Source: Streptomyces sp. NRRL B-24484 (GTDB lineage Bacteria > Actinomycetota > Actinomycetes > Streptomycetales > Streptomycetaceae). Taken from it: a stretch of 57,711 bases of DNA. Of this stretch, positions 32,388-40,847 are shown in pieces. How positions within the stretch are numbered: the stretch's first letter is position 1; every line of letters starts with the position of its first letter. The notes under the pieces are model-generated. The model had not been told where the DNA came from, did no database searches, and worked only from the letters and a program-made list of their open reading frames with translations. The stretch lies in the NCBI RefSeq assembly GCF_000717715.1, contig NZ_JOAI01000049.1, positions 1 to 57,711 of the forward strand. The letters are read 5' to 3'. The position numbers and the translations under genes were made by a program.

Positions 32388-33344
32388 TCAGCTGTCGGGC
32401 AGCCCGGCGAGTCGGGCGCGGGCCCGTTCCGTTCGGGCGTGGGCCGCGGCGGTGTGTTCGGCGGCCTCGGTGGCCTGTTGCCGGGCCTCGCTCAGGGCGT
32501 GGCGGGCCTCCTCCTGTTCGGTCTCCGCGGCGCGCAGGGTCGCGCGGGCCTGCTCGGTGCGGTCGGTGGCCTTCCGTTCGGCGGCGGCGAGCCGGTCGGC
32601 CGCCCGCGCGAGGCGGGTCCGCTCGCGCCCGGCGGCCCGTTCCTCCTGCTCGGCCTCCACGAGGGCGCGTTCCGCCTCCGTGCGCTGCCGCCGGGCCTCC
32701 TGCTCCGCAGCACGGGCCGCCTCGGCCGCCTTGTTCTCGGCCGTCTTCCCGGCGCTGCCTGCCGTGCGCCTGGTCGTCCTGGGCTTCGCGTCGGTGCGGG
32801 CGGCTGTCGGCCGGTGCGGCGCGGTGGGTTCCGGCGGGGGCGGGCCCCATCCGGTGGGCAGGTCGCCGGTCGGCAGGGCGCCGTCCTCCCGGAGCGGGCC
32901 GGTCATCCGTCCGGCGGCGAAGGCCTCGGCGGCGGTCCCGCTCGCCAGCGCGGCGCGCAGCGACTGCTCGACCTCACGCAGCGGAGCCTCACCGAGCGGT
33001 TCGCCGGCCGCGGCGGCGGCGTCCCGGACCTGCGCGGTGAGCGTCGCGACCAGGCGTCGGCGCTCGGCCGACAGCTCGCGCAGGGCGGGGCCGGCGAGTT
33101 CGGCCTGGGCGCGGCGCAGCGAGGCGCCGAGGTCCAGCAGCGCCCGCGCGTCCGCGGGCCGGGTGTGCACCAGCAGGTTCACCGCCCAGGCGCTCCGGGT
33201 GGGCCGCCGCAGCGCGCCGATCCGGCCGGCGAGCGCCCGGTCGCCGGCCCGCCTGGCCTCGGCGGCGGCCTCCGTCCGGGCGGCCGTGAAGCCGGTCGGC
33301 GGCAGCGAGTACAGCCGGTCGGCGACGGCGTCGAAGCCCTCCAC
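32388..33344 (-). CDS. Hypothetical coiled-coil protein upstream of ku
   Basis: 318 residues. The N-terminal 160 residues are helical with a conserved-looking RRPTRSAWAVNLLVHTRPAD (about 46-65). A Pro-rich stretch (160-190) leads to a long Ala/Glu/Arg coiled coil (about 205-315). GTG 33344 follows GGAGGG. It is on the same strand as ku, 204 bp upstream; streptomycete genomes often keep such a gene near ku, but any function in end joining is not shown. Confidence 0.65.
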   Translation of the reverse strand: MEGFDAVADRLYSLPPTGFTAARTEAAAEARRAGDRALAGRIGALRRPTRSAWAVNLLVHTRPADARALLDLGASLRRAQAELAGPALRELSAERRRLVATLTAQVRDAAAAAGEPLGEAPLREVEQSLRAALASGTAAEAFAAGRMTGPLREDGALPTGDLPTGWGPPPPEPTAPHRPTAARTDAKPRTTRRTAGSAGKTAENKAAEAARAAEQEARRQRTEAERALVEAEQEERAAGRERTRLARAADRLAAAERKATDRTEQARATLRAAETEQEEARHALSEARQQATEAAEHTAAAHARTERARARLAGLPDS

Positions 33345-33482
33345 GGCACCCTCCCTGCGGCCCGGCGGACGCCCGCCGCCCGTCGCACCTCGATTCGCTC
33401 ACCGCCGGGCCGCCTCCGCACCCCGGGAACGGCCCGCCGCACTCCGGAACGGGCCAACACGGCCGGGCCCGGTGATTCGACA

Positions 33483-33532
33483 GTCCAAGCTGTACAGCAG
33501 AGCTGGACAGTTCGGCCTGAAGGTCCTAGCGT
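33483..33532 (+). promoter_or_regulatory. Promoter and MarR operator of the marR-MFS-isochorismatase operon
   Basis: TGGACA (33504-33509), 17 bp, TAGCGT (33527-33532), 7 nt before the ATG: leaderless. The inverted repeat GTCC-a-AGCT ... AGCT-g-GAC (33483-33508) overlaps the -35, fitting repression by the first gene's product. Confidence 0.65.
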
Positions 33533-33539
33533 GGGCACC

Positions 33540-33989
33540 ATGGAAGAGCCCACCGCCGTCGTCACCCCCTCCGCCGTCCGTGCGGCGCGGGAGCTCCGCG
33601 TGGTCTTCAGTCGGCTGCGCCGCCGCCTCAAGGAGACGTACGACACGGACGGGCTCACCCCCACCCAGACCTCCGTGCTCAGCCGGTTGAGCAAGGACGG
33701 CCCGGCCTCCGCCAGCGACCTCGCCGCCGCCGAGCGGGTCCGCCCGCAGTCGATGGCCGCCACGCTCGCCGTCCTCGACGAGCGGGGCCTGGTGCTGCGC
33801 CGCCCCGACCCCGGGGACGGCCGCCGCCAGCTGGTCTCGCTCAGCGAGCCGGGCCTGGCCTTCCTGGAGGACTGCCGGCGCGCCGGCGAGGAGTGGCTCG
33901 CCCGCTCCCTGCAGGCGCACTTCACCGAGCAGGAGCGGCAGACCGTCGTCGAGGCGCTGGCCCTGCTGGACAGGCTGTCCGACGCATGA
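33540..33989 (+). CDS. MarR-family regulator
   Basis: 149 residues. Winged helix: LTPTQTSVLSRLSKDGPASA then SDLAAAERVRPQSMAATLAV, with the wing RRPDPGDGRRQLVSLSEPG (about residues 86-104). First gene of a three-gene operon; its stop overlaps the start of the MFS gene by ATGA. The palindrome over the promoter -35 suggests negative autoregulation relieved by a small ligand, possibly the pump's substrate. Confidence 0.88.
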   Translation: MEEPTAVVTPSAVRAARELRVVFSRLRRRLKETYDTDGLTPTQTSVLSRLSKDGPASASDLAAAERVRPQSMAATLAVLDERGLVLRRPDPGDGRRQLVSLSEPGLAFLEDCRRAGEEWLARSLQAHFTEQERQTVVEALALLDRLSDA

Positions 33990-35449
33990 ACCTCCGCACC
34001 GTCCGATCGGCCCTCCGCACCCGCCGCACGGGTGCACCGAAGGACGCCTTCGACCGCCGGCTGCTCGCGCCGATGATGCTCGGCGCGATCCTCAACCCGG
34101 TGAACTCGGCGATCCTCGCCGTCTCCCTGGTGCCGATCGGCGCCGCCTTCGGCGCCCCGCCCGCCGCCACCGCCTGGCTGGTCTCCGCGCTCTACCTCGC
34201 CACCGCCATCGGCCAGCCCGTGGTCGGCCGGCTGATCGACCTGCAGGGGCCGCGCCGGCTGTTCCTGGCCGGCACCGCGCTGACCGGCGTGGCCGGCGTG
34301 GTCGGGACGCTGGCCCCGAACCTCGGCGTGCTGATCGCCGCCCGGGTCCTGCTCGGTCTCGGCACCTGCGCCGGCTACCCGGCCGCCATGTACCTCGTCC
34401 GCAGCGAGGCCGACCGCACCGGCCGGGACAGCCCCGCCGCCGTGCTCACCGCGCTGGCCGTCACCACCCAGACCGTCGCCGTCATCGGCCCCTCGCTCGG
34501 CGGCCTGCTGATCGGCCTCGGCGGCTGGCGCACCACCCTCGCCGTCAACATCCCGCTCTCCCTCGCCGGACTGTACCTCGGCGCCCGCCGACTGCCCCGC
34601 ACCGCGCCGCCGCAGCGCACCCGCGGCAGCCTCGCCACCACCCTGGACCTCGCGGGGATGGCGCTCTTCGCCGCCGCGCTCGTCCCGCTGCTGCTCTTCC
34701 TGATGCACCCTTCGGCCGCGGACTGGTACCTGCCGGCCACCGCCGTCCTCGCGGCCGGCTGCTTCGCCCTCCGGGAGCGCCGCGCCGCCAGTCCCTTCAT
34801 CGACCTGCGCGTGCTCGGCGGCAACCTGCCGCTGATCGCCACCTACACCCGTGCCCTGCTCGCCTACACCGTGGCCTACGCCTTCCTCTACGGCTGCACC
34901 CAGTGGATGCAGGAGGGCCGCGGCCTGACCGCGCCGCAGGCCGGCCTCGTCCAACTGCCGCTCTTCGGCACGGCGATCGTCGTCTCCGCGGTCACCGGCC
35001 GCCGCCGGCAGATCCGCGGCAAACTGCTCGCCGGCGCGCTGGGCCAGATCGTCGCCTGCACCCTGGTGCTGCTGCTCGGCCCGCACTCGCCGATCTGGCT
35101 GCTGCTGGTGGTCGCGTTCGCCTTCGGCATCCCGCAGGGCCTCAACGGACTCGCCCTGCAGAGCGCCGTCTACCACCAGGCGCACCCCGAGCGGATCGGC
35201 TCCTCGGCCGGACTGCTGCGCACCTTCAGTTACCTCGGCGCGATCGTCGCCGCCGCGGCCACCGGCGCCTTCCTCGGGCACGGCGCCGACACCGCGGGCC
35301 TGCACGAGCTGGCCCGGTTCATGCTGGCCGCCGCCGTCCTCCACCTGCTGGTCACCGTCGCCGACCGCTCACTGCGCCGGGTCGGCGCCCCGCAGCAGGA
35401 CACCCCCGCACCACCCGCGGCGGCCGCCGCACCGAGCCGCGGACGGTAG
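33986..35449 (+). CDS. MFS transporter (DHA2-like), MarR-controlled
   Basis: 487 residues with about 14 hydrophobic helices. LNPVNSAILAVSLVPIGAAF is the typical first helix, GRLIDLQGPRRLFLAGT is motif A, and VIGPSLGGLLIGLGGWR is motif C plus the start of helix 6. Translationally coupled to marR. The pairing suggests ligand-induced export of a toxic compound. Pro/Ala-rich C-terminal tail. Confidence 0.88.
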   Translation: MNLRTVRSALRTRRTGAPKDAFDRRLLAPMMLGAILNPVNSAILAVSLVPIGAAFGAPPAATAWLVSALYLATAIGQPVVGRLIDLQGPRRLFLAGTALTGVAGVVGTLAPNLGVLIAARVLLGLGTCAGYPAAMYLVRSEADRTGRDSPAAVLTALAVTTQTVAVIGPSLGGLLIGLGGWRTTLAVNIPLSLAGLYLGARRLPRTAPPQRTRGSLATTLDLAGMALFAAALVPLLLFLMHPSAADWYLPATAVLAAGCFALRERRAASPFIDLRVLGGNLPLIATYTRALLAYTVAYAFLYGCTQWMQEGRGLTAPQAGLVQLPLFGTAIVVSAVTGRRRQIRGKLLAGALGQIVACTLVLLLGPHSPIWLLLVVAFAFGIPQGLNGLALQSAVYHQAHPERIGSSAGLLRTFSYLGAIVAAAATGAFLGHGADTAGLHELARFMLAAAVLHLLVTVADRSLRRVGAPQQDTPAPPAAAAAPSRGR

Positions 35450-35520
35450 CCGCGCGCGACCACCGGCCCGGGCCACCCGCCCACGCCGCCCCCACCATCC
35501 GTACCGAAGGAGACCCCGCC

Positions 35521-36072
35521 GTGACCGGCACCGCCCTGCTCGTGATGGACATCCAGGTCGGCATCGTGAGCCGCATCGACGAACCCGACTACCTGCCCCG
35601 GCTCGCGCGCGCCGTCGACGCCGCCCGGGCCGCGGACGTCCCCGTGGTGTACGTCGTGCTCGGATTCCGGCCCGGCCACCCCGAGGTCGCCGCGCGGAAC
35701 AAGAGCTTCGGCGCCCTGCCGCCCGGCGCGTTCACCCCCGCGGACCCCGGCGCCGCCGTCCACCCCGAACTCGCACCCCGCGGGGGCGACCTCGTGGTCA
35801 CCAAGAAGCGGATCAGCGCCTTCGCCGGCAGCGACCTCGACCTCGTCCTGCGCGGCTCCGGAATCGACCACCTGGTGCTCACCGGCATCGCGACCAGCGG
35901 CGTGGTGCTCTCCACCGTCCGCCAGGCCGCCGACCTCGACTACCGTCTCACCGTCCTCTCCGACGGCTGCGCCGACGCCGACCCCGAGGTCCACCGGGTC
36001 CTCACCGGCAAGGTGTTCCCCCGTCAGGCCGAGGTCACCACGGTCGAGGAGTGGCTGACCACGCTGAAATGA
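35521..36072 (+). CDS. Isochorismatase-like hydrolase lacking the usual catalytic Cys
   Basis: 183 residues of the isochorismatase/cysteine hydrolase fold. LLVMDIQVGIV carries the catalytic Asp (residue 10), VVTKKRISAFAGSDLDLVLR the Lys (about 97). The nucleophile box, usually A/T-D/S-x-C-V, reads IATSGVVLSTVRQAADLDYR, with Val at the expected Cys position, so the normal thioester chemistry is not possible. Sister sequences with this variant seem common in Streptomyces (memory). GTG 35521 after AAGGAG. Last gene of the marR operon, 71 bp behind the pump gene. Confidence 0.82.
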   Translation: MTGTALLVMDIQVGIVSRIDEPDYLPRLARAVDAARAADVPVVYVVLGFRPGHPEVAARNKSFGALPPGAFTPADPGAAVHPELAPRGGDLVVTKKRISAFAGSDLDLVLRGSGIDHLVLTGIATSGVVLSTVRQAADLDYRLTVLSDGCADADPEVHRVLTGKVFPRQAEVTTVEEWLTTLK

Positions 36073-36100
36073 GGGCGATCGCGCCGCAGCGGCACCCTGC

Positions 36101-36106
36101 TAGATT
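36101..36106 (+). promoter_or_regulatory. Leaderless-type -10 (TAGATT)
   Basis: TAGATT ends 6 nt before the ATG at 36113. Confidence 0.5.
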
Positions 36107-36112
36107 CCGATC

Positions 36113-37003
36113 ATGGACACCGGGGTGGGCGGACGCGAGCTGTACGAGGGCCTGATGGAGGTCGCCGGGCCGGGCGCCCACCGGGAGGTCGCCCTCCCGT
36201 GGCTGGCCGAGACGGGCAGCGCCTACCGCGACCGGCTGCACACCGCGGCCGCGTGCAGCGGCTGGTGGCAGCACCGCCGCACCGACCACCGGGTCGGCGT
36301 GCTGTACGGGGAGCTGTACGCGCTCGGCCGGGTGAGCGACCTCCTGCTGCTCGCCCGGCAGACGCCCGCCGGCCCGTGGGACCCGGGCGTCGAGGGGCTC
36401 GCGTTCTCCGACGAGGAGTACCTCGACCTGTTCACCGGCCTCGGCATGACCCCGTTCCGCGGGGGCGGCTTCGACCCCTTCCTGCACGAGATCGTCGAGG
36501 TCGAGCAGGCCGAGGACCCGGCGGCGCCGATCGAGGTCACCGAGGTGCTCTGGCCCGGCCTGATGCTCGGCGAACTGCTCTTCTCCCGGGCCGGCGTCCG
36601 CGTCCGGGCCGGTGCCGCGCACGCCCGGCGCGGCGTCGCGGACCGCTCGCCGCTGTACTGGTCCTTCCGGCGCCGCCACCGGCGGACGGTCGACCTCTCC
36701 CAGGGCTGGGGCGGCAACTCGCAGTGGTCGACGGACCTGCGGCTCGACTACCGCACCCCGTCCGGCGACCACCTGAACGTCGACGGCGACCGCCCGATCG
36801 ACGGCAGCACCACCCTGCCCGCCGACCACCCGGAGAACCTGAGCCCCCGGGAACGGCTGCTGACACCCCGGGAGCGGCGCGACCTGCTCCGCCACCGCTG
36901 CCTGCTGCGGACGCCCGAGGCCGTTGCCGAACTCGACCGGGACGCGCCGTGGGACCTCGAGTTCCTGCCCTTCGACTGGCGGCTCCCGACCGCCGGGGAG
37001 TGA
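36113..37003 (+). CDS. Conserved-looking hypothetical protein
   Basis: 296 residues, family not recognised. Soluble, Trp- and acidic-rich, with notable stretches WPGLMLGELLFSRAGVRVRA, LYWSFRRRHRRTVDLSQGWG GNSQWSTDLRLDYRTPSGDH and LSPRERLLTPRERRDLLRHR. No signal peptide or membrane helix. Leaderless promoter fixes the start. Its stop codon overlaps the GTG of the next, broken gene (GTGA), so the two formed a coupled pair. Confidence 0.65.
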   Translation: MDTGVGGRELYEGLMEVAGPGAHREVALPWLAETGSAYRDRLHTAAACSGWWQHRRTDHRVGVLYGELYALGRVSDLLLLARQTPAGPWDPGVEGLAFSDEEYLDLFTGLGMTPFRGGGFDPFLHEIVEVEQAEDPAAPIEVTEVLWPGLMLGELLFSRAGVRVRAGAAHARRGVADRSPLYWSFRRRHRRTVDLSQGWGGNSQWSTDLRLDYRTPSGDHLNVDGDRPIDGSTTLPADHPENLSPRERLLTPRERRDLLRHRCLLRTPEAVAELDRDAPWDLEFLPFDWRLPTAGE

Positions 37004-37414
37004 CCCGGCGGCGCCGCGAAAACGCCTTGCCGCCCACCCCGGGCGGCGTCCTCGGCATCGAACGCGACGGCGAGTGGGTCCGGCCCCGGCTGGGCGTCGC
37101 GGTCGCCGAACTCCTCGCCGCACGGACCGAGGAGGACCGGCCGCTGCCCGCGGGGTGGACGCTGGCGGACGTCCGGCGCCTCACCGGCAGTCCGGACGCC
37201 CGCATCCTCGACACCCTGGGCCGGGTCACCCTGCACGGCGCACCGATCACCGCCGACCTCGCCGTCGGGTGGGACGGCCTCTGTGTGGTCCGCGACACCG
37301 AGGCGCGACACCGAGGGCGGCTGGTACTTCGGCGACCTGGTCTCCGACGCCGGTGACGTGTCGTGCTGGGGGAGCTCCGGGCCGGACCTGGTGACCGCCC
37401 TGCGCTTCGTCTGA
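37000..37414 (+). pseudogene. Hypothetical gene disrupted by a 13-bp tandem duplication
   Basis: Starting at GTG 37000 (overlapping the previous stop) the frame reads ALPPTPGGVLGIERDGEWVR and on through ADLAVGWDGLCVVRDTE. A perfect duplication of 13 bp then shifts the frame. Removing one copy gives GGWYFGDLVSDAGDVSCWGS and a C-terminus SGPDLVTALRFV with stop at 37412-37414, a protein of about 133 residues. Unrecognised family, possibly functionally tied to the upstream coupled gene. Without repair it ends differently at 37356. Recent lesion: both copies are identical. Confidence 0.75.
37291..37316. repeat. Perfect 13-bp tandem duplication
   Basis: CGCGACACCGAGG at 37291-37303 and again at 37304-37316. 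Causes the frameshift in the hypothetical gene. Confidence 0.97.
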
Positions 37415-37417
37415 CCG

Positions 37418-37750
37418 TCAGGCGTCCGGGGTGCCCCCGCCGTCGGGCCGGAAGAACCTGAGCAGCCCGGCCGCGCCGTCCTCGGACATCAGCATCGCCA
37501 TGATCCGGGCCGACTCGCGGGCCGCGACGGCGCTGCGTTCGAACATGGCGGTCTCGTAGCGGCGGACGGCCCCGGCGAGGTCGTCCGGCGCGGCGGCGAT
37601 CTCCCGGGCGAGTTCGGCGGCGTCCAGCATGGCGGTGTTGGCACCGAGGCCGACCGGGGGCATCAGGTGGGCGGCGTCGCCGAGCAGCGTCACGCCGGGC
37701 ACGGCGGGCCAGGTCAGCCCCACCGGCAGCGCGCTGAGCGGGCGCGGCAC
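37418..37750 (-). pseudogene. FAD-dependent monooxygenase, C-terminal fragment
   Basis: 110 codons. VTLLGDAAHLMPPVGLGANT then AMLDAAELAREIA is the second FAD-binding (DG/GD) motif of aromatic-ring and TetX-like flavoprotein monooxygenases, normally near residue 300. The N-terminal Rossmann domain (GxGxxG) is missing: upstream sequence past 37750 belongs to other reading. GTG 37750 has no ribosome-binding site. I read it as a remnant left by a deletion. Confidence 0.8.
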
Positions 37751-37828
37751 GAACGGCTCGTCGCAGGCCTCGCCGGGCTCGACATCGTCCTCGACGGCAT
37801 CGCCGCCGGACTCGCGCCCACCGGCTGA
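37745..37828 (+). pseudogene. Possible C-terminal fragment of a TetR regulator
   Basis: The 27-codon plus-strand stretch RHERLVAGLAGLDIVLDGIA AGLAPTG before TGA (37826-37828) looks like coding DNA and resembles the last helix of Tet-class repressors (F..GLD..LDG). It starts where the monooxygenase fragment stops on the other strand. TetR and flavin monooxygenase genes are commonly divergent or adjacent, so both may be ends of one deleted pair. Short, so low confidence. Confidence 0.3.
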
Positions 37829-37893
37829 CCGCGGCGCGTCCCGGGGGCGCGCCGCGGCGGGGCGCTGTCGGTGGCGGCTGCCATCCTGCCGTC

Positions 37894-38166
37894 ATGGACG
37901 AGCACCTGATGCGCGGCCGGGTCTACGGCGCCGACTACGACGATCCCGACCCGGGGCCGCAGCCCGGGCACGCCTACCGCGAACTGGTCGCCGGCCCGCT
38001 CGACGGGCTGCTGCTCGACGTGACGGGCTGGACGGCGGACCACCTCGCCGAGGGCGCCGCGCTGCCCACCGAGATCGGGTCCCACGGGCCCGGCGGCCGC
38101 GCCCTGTACGCACCGCGCCCCGGTGACCCCCGGCACTGGGACTGGCGCGGCGACACCCCGCCCTGA
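37894..38166 (+). CDS. Small hypothetical protein
   Basis: 90 residues, not recognised: MDEHLMRGRVYGADYDDPDP, YRELVAGPLDGLLLDVTGWT, then GAALPTEIGSHGPGGRALYA. Acidic and Pro/Gly-rich, no membrane helix. CATCCT, six bases before the ATG, is a weak leaderless-type -10. Coding potential is supported by codon bias and the clean stop. Confidence 0.55.
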   Translation: MDEHLMRGRVYGADYDDPDPGPQPGHAYRELVAGPLDGLLLDVTGWTADHLAEGAALPTEIGSHGPGGRALYAPRPGDPRHWDWRGDTPP

Positions 38167-38238
38167 CACTCCCCGCCCTGACACCCGCCACCGGCCGGCG
38201 GTCCGCGGGGTGCGCGACGGTGCGCCCGGCCGCGGCGG

Positions 38239-39564
38239 TCAGCCGGCCCGGGTGAGCACCGCGGGCACCGGCCCGCCCGGCCGCACCACCATCCCGAAGG
38301 ACGGCTCCGGGGCCGGCCCGACCGTCGCGGCCTCGAAGGCCGGCAGCAGCAGCTCCAGCAGCGCGACCGTCTCCCGCAGCGCGAACTGCAGGCCCAGGCA
38401 GGCCCGCGCGCCGAGGCCGAACGGCAGGTAGGCGCCCGGATCGGACGGCCGCCGACCGGGCTCGCTGAACCGCCGCGGGTCGAAGGCCTCCGGCTCCGGC
38501 CACAGCCCCGGGTCGCGGTGCACCAGGTACGGGCAGACCAGCACCTCGCTGCCGGCCTCGACCCGGAAGCCCGCCAGCAGGTCGTCCTCCGCCGCGTGCC
38601 GGGGCAGGAGCCAGGCCGACGGGTAGAGCCGCAGCGTCTCGCTGACCAGTGCCTGCAGGGCGGCGCGGCGCTCGGGCGAACCGGCCGGCCCGGCCGCCAG
38701 CGTCCGTGCCCGGACCTCCGGCTCCTCGGCCAGGAACAGGTACAGCCAGGTCAGCGTGGTCGCCGTGGTCTCGTGCCCGGCCACCATCAGGGTCACGAAC
38801 TCGTCCCGGATCAACCGGTCGGTGTACTCGGGGCGGTTCTCCGCCGCGTCCAGCAGCACGTGCAGCAGGCCCGGACCGTGCGGGCCGGGCGGCGCCGACC
38901 GGGCCGCCGCGATCGCGCCGTGCACCACCGCGTCGATCCGCGCCAGCTCCCCGGCCACGGCCGAGCGGGCGTCCTCGGCGTTCGCCGGCAGCACCGGCAG
39001 GACGGCCACCACGGCCTCCAGCGCGCCGAGTTCGGCCACCGTCCGGTCCTCCAGCGGATGGCCCGTCAGCGAACGCCAGATGGTGTCCAGGGCGAAGCGG
39101 TGCATCTCCGCGCGCAGGTCCACCACCCGGCCCGCGTCCGCGTGTTCGGCCCACCGGGCGGCGGCGGCCCGGGCGGCCGCGGCGATCCGCTGCTCCCAGC
39201 GGCGCATCCCGGCGCCGGTGAACTGGCACTGCAACAGCCGCCGTTGCGCCCGCCAGGCCTCGCCGGAGGCGGAGAGCACGCCGTCGCCGAGCAGGATCCG
39301 GCCGCGGTGCGAGCGCTTCACGTAGCGGTCGGGGTGGCGGCCCAGCACGTGCTGGACGGCCTCCGGGCCGGTGACCAGCACGGTCGGCCGCCCGTCCGGT
39401 CGACCGTCGGGCCGGACACCCGCCACCGGGCCCAACCAGGCCACCCGGCGGAGCAGTTCGGGCATGCCCAGGCCCGCAGTGCGCCACCGCTCCACCTCGG
39501 CGGACGGCAGCTCCGGCAGCGCGGCTCCCGCGACGGGAGGGGGCGGGGGGATCTGGGTGGCCAC
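38239..39564 (-). CDS. Cytochrome P450
   Basis: 441 residues. I-helix oxygen-binding motif AGHETTATTL (about residues 268-277), K-helix ETLRLYPSAWLLPR, and heme loop FGLGARACLG with the thiolate Cys near residue 397. No N-terminal anchor, so soluble, as in bacterial P450s; the layout (AWLLPR, FDPRRF, LQFALRE) resembles the CYP4/CYP102-like bacterial group that oxidises fatty acids or terpenoids (less sure). GTG 39564 follows AGGAGT. No ferredoxin gene is adjacent. Substrate unknown. Confidence 0.92.
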   Translation of the reverse strand: MATQIPPPPPVAGAALPELPSAEVERWRTAGLGMPELLRRVAWLGPVAGVRPDGRPDGRPTVLVTGPEAVQHVLGRHPDRYVKRSHRGRILLGDGVLSASGEAWRAQRRLLQCQFTGAGMRRWEQRIAAAARAAAARWAEHADAGRVVDLRAEMHRFALDTIWRSLTGHPLEDRTVAELGALEAVVAVLPVLPANAEDARSAVAGELARIDAVVHGAIAAARSAPPGPHGPGLLHVLLDAAENRPEYTDRLIRDEFVTLMVAGHETTATTLTWLYLFLAEEPEVRARTLAAGPAGSPERRAALQALVSETLRLYPSAWLLPRHAAEDDLLAGFRVEAGSEVLVCPYLVHRDPGLWPEPEAFDPRRFSEPGRRPSDPGAYLPFGLGARACLGLQFALRETVALLELLLPAFEAATVGPAPEPSFGMVVRPGGPVPAVLTRAG

Positions 39565-39692
39565 GGGCTACTCCTGCTCGGATCGCCGCCCCGGGGCAGC
39601 TCGGACCTGCCGGCGCTGCGTATGCTACCGAACGCGCACCGTCGCCGAGCCGGGTTCGGTGAGGACGTCCAGCCGCGGGCCGGCCGCGCCGG

Positions 39693-40712
39693 TCAGGCCA
39701 CCGTGTCCACGCTCGCGGCGGTCACCGCGGCACCTGCGCCGGCGCCGACCGCCGCCCCGGCCGGCCGCCCGGACGATCCGTCAGGCCCGGCCTGCCCCGC
39801 CGCCGCGCCCAGTCCCGCCTCCAGTTCGGCGAGGGCGAGCCGGACGGCGGTGATCCGCCCGCGCAACTCCTCGGCGTCCGCCGCACTGCCGGGAAGCCCG
39901 ACGCCCGGCGCCGCCGGCACCGGGTCGGGCCGCACCGGGTCGGACCGCACCGGGTCCGACTGCCGGGCGGTCTCCTCGGCCTCCAGGGCGCGGGCCTCGT
40001 CCAGCGAGTTGAGCACCACGCCGATCAGCACGTTCACCAGCACGAACGAGGCCAGCAGGACGTACGAGGCGTAGAAGAGGACGCTCAGCCGGGAGATCTC
40101 CAGGCCGGCGTGGACGGCCTCGCCGAGCCCGTCGAGGGTCATCAGCAGGAAGAGCGTGAGCAGGGCCCGGCCGATCGAGCCGTAGTGCCCGGGGTCGCTG
40201 TCCGCGAAGCAGACCCAGCCGACCATGGCGTAGACGTAGAGCACCAGGGCGCCGACGAACAGGAAGCTCACCGTGCCCGGCAGGCTGCGGCCGACCGCGA
40301 CCAGCAGCACCCGCAGCTGCGGCAGGAAGCGCGCCGTCCGCAGCACCCGGGCGAGCCGCAGCAGCCGCAGCACGGTGGTGTTCTCGCGGACCAGCGGCAG
40401 GAAGGCCGAGGCGAGGACGGCCAGGTCGAAGAGGTTCCACGGGTCGCGCAGGAACCGCCCCGGCCGGTCCGCGTGCGCGCCCAGCCGCAGCAGCATCTCC
40501 ACGGTGAACACCCCGAGGCAGGCCCGCTCGGCCAGCTGCAGCGCGTGCTGGTACTCGGCGGCCAGGCCGCTGTACGTCTCCACACCGAGCAGCGCGGCGT
40601 TGACCAGGATCGCGGCGAACACGGCGAGCGAGAAGGCCGGCGCCTCCGTCACCGTGCGGCAGCGCGCCGCGAGCCGGGCCCGCCCGGCCGGTGAACCCCA
40701 ACCGCTCTCCAC
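39693..40712 (-). CDS. Voltage-gated ion channel, single-domain 6-TM type
   Basis: 339 residues. Six hydrophobic helices in residues 20-235; S4 is VLRLLRLARVLRTARFLPQL with Arg every third position (about 113-132). The pore helix and filter read LFLLMTLDGLGEAV (about 186-199), aligned with the TLESW of NaChBac-type sodium channels. The filter Glu is replaced by Asp and the following Ser-Trp by Gly-Leu. The C-terminal region has a short acidic helix (LDEARALEAEETARQ), a repeat of SDPVRxDPV, and an Ala/Gly-rich tail. Ion selectivity cannot be predicted. GTG 40712 with GGAGGG. Confidence 0.8.
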   Translation of the reverse strand: MESGWGSPAGRARLAARCRTVTEAPAFSLAVFAAILVNAALLGVETYSGLAAEYQHALQLAERACLGVFTVEMLLRLGAHADRPGRFLRDPWNLFDLAVLASAFLPLVRENTTVLRLLRLARVLRTARFLPQLRVLLVAVGRSLPGTVSFLFVGALVLYVYAMVGWVCFADSDPGHYGSIGRALLTLFLLMTLDGLGEAVHAGLEISRLSVLFYASYVLLASFVLVNVLIGVVLNSLDEARALEAEETARQSDPVRSDPVRPDPVPAAPGVGLPGSAADAEELRGRITAVRLALAELEAGLGAAAGQAGPDGSSGRPAGAAVGAGAGAAVTAASVDTVA

Positions 40713-40847
40713 GCCAACCCCTCCACGGCCGATCCCGGACGCACGCGGCCGCCGCGCGCCGACGGCACCCGGTCGAGCCGCGCGCCATGCCCCTCAACGA
40801 CCACCGGCCCCACGGGTCACTCCCGGCACACCCGTCCCGGTCGCCGC

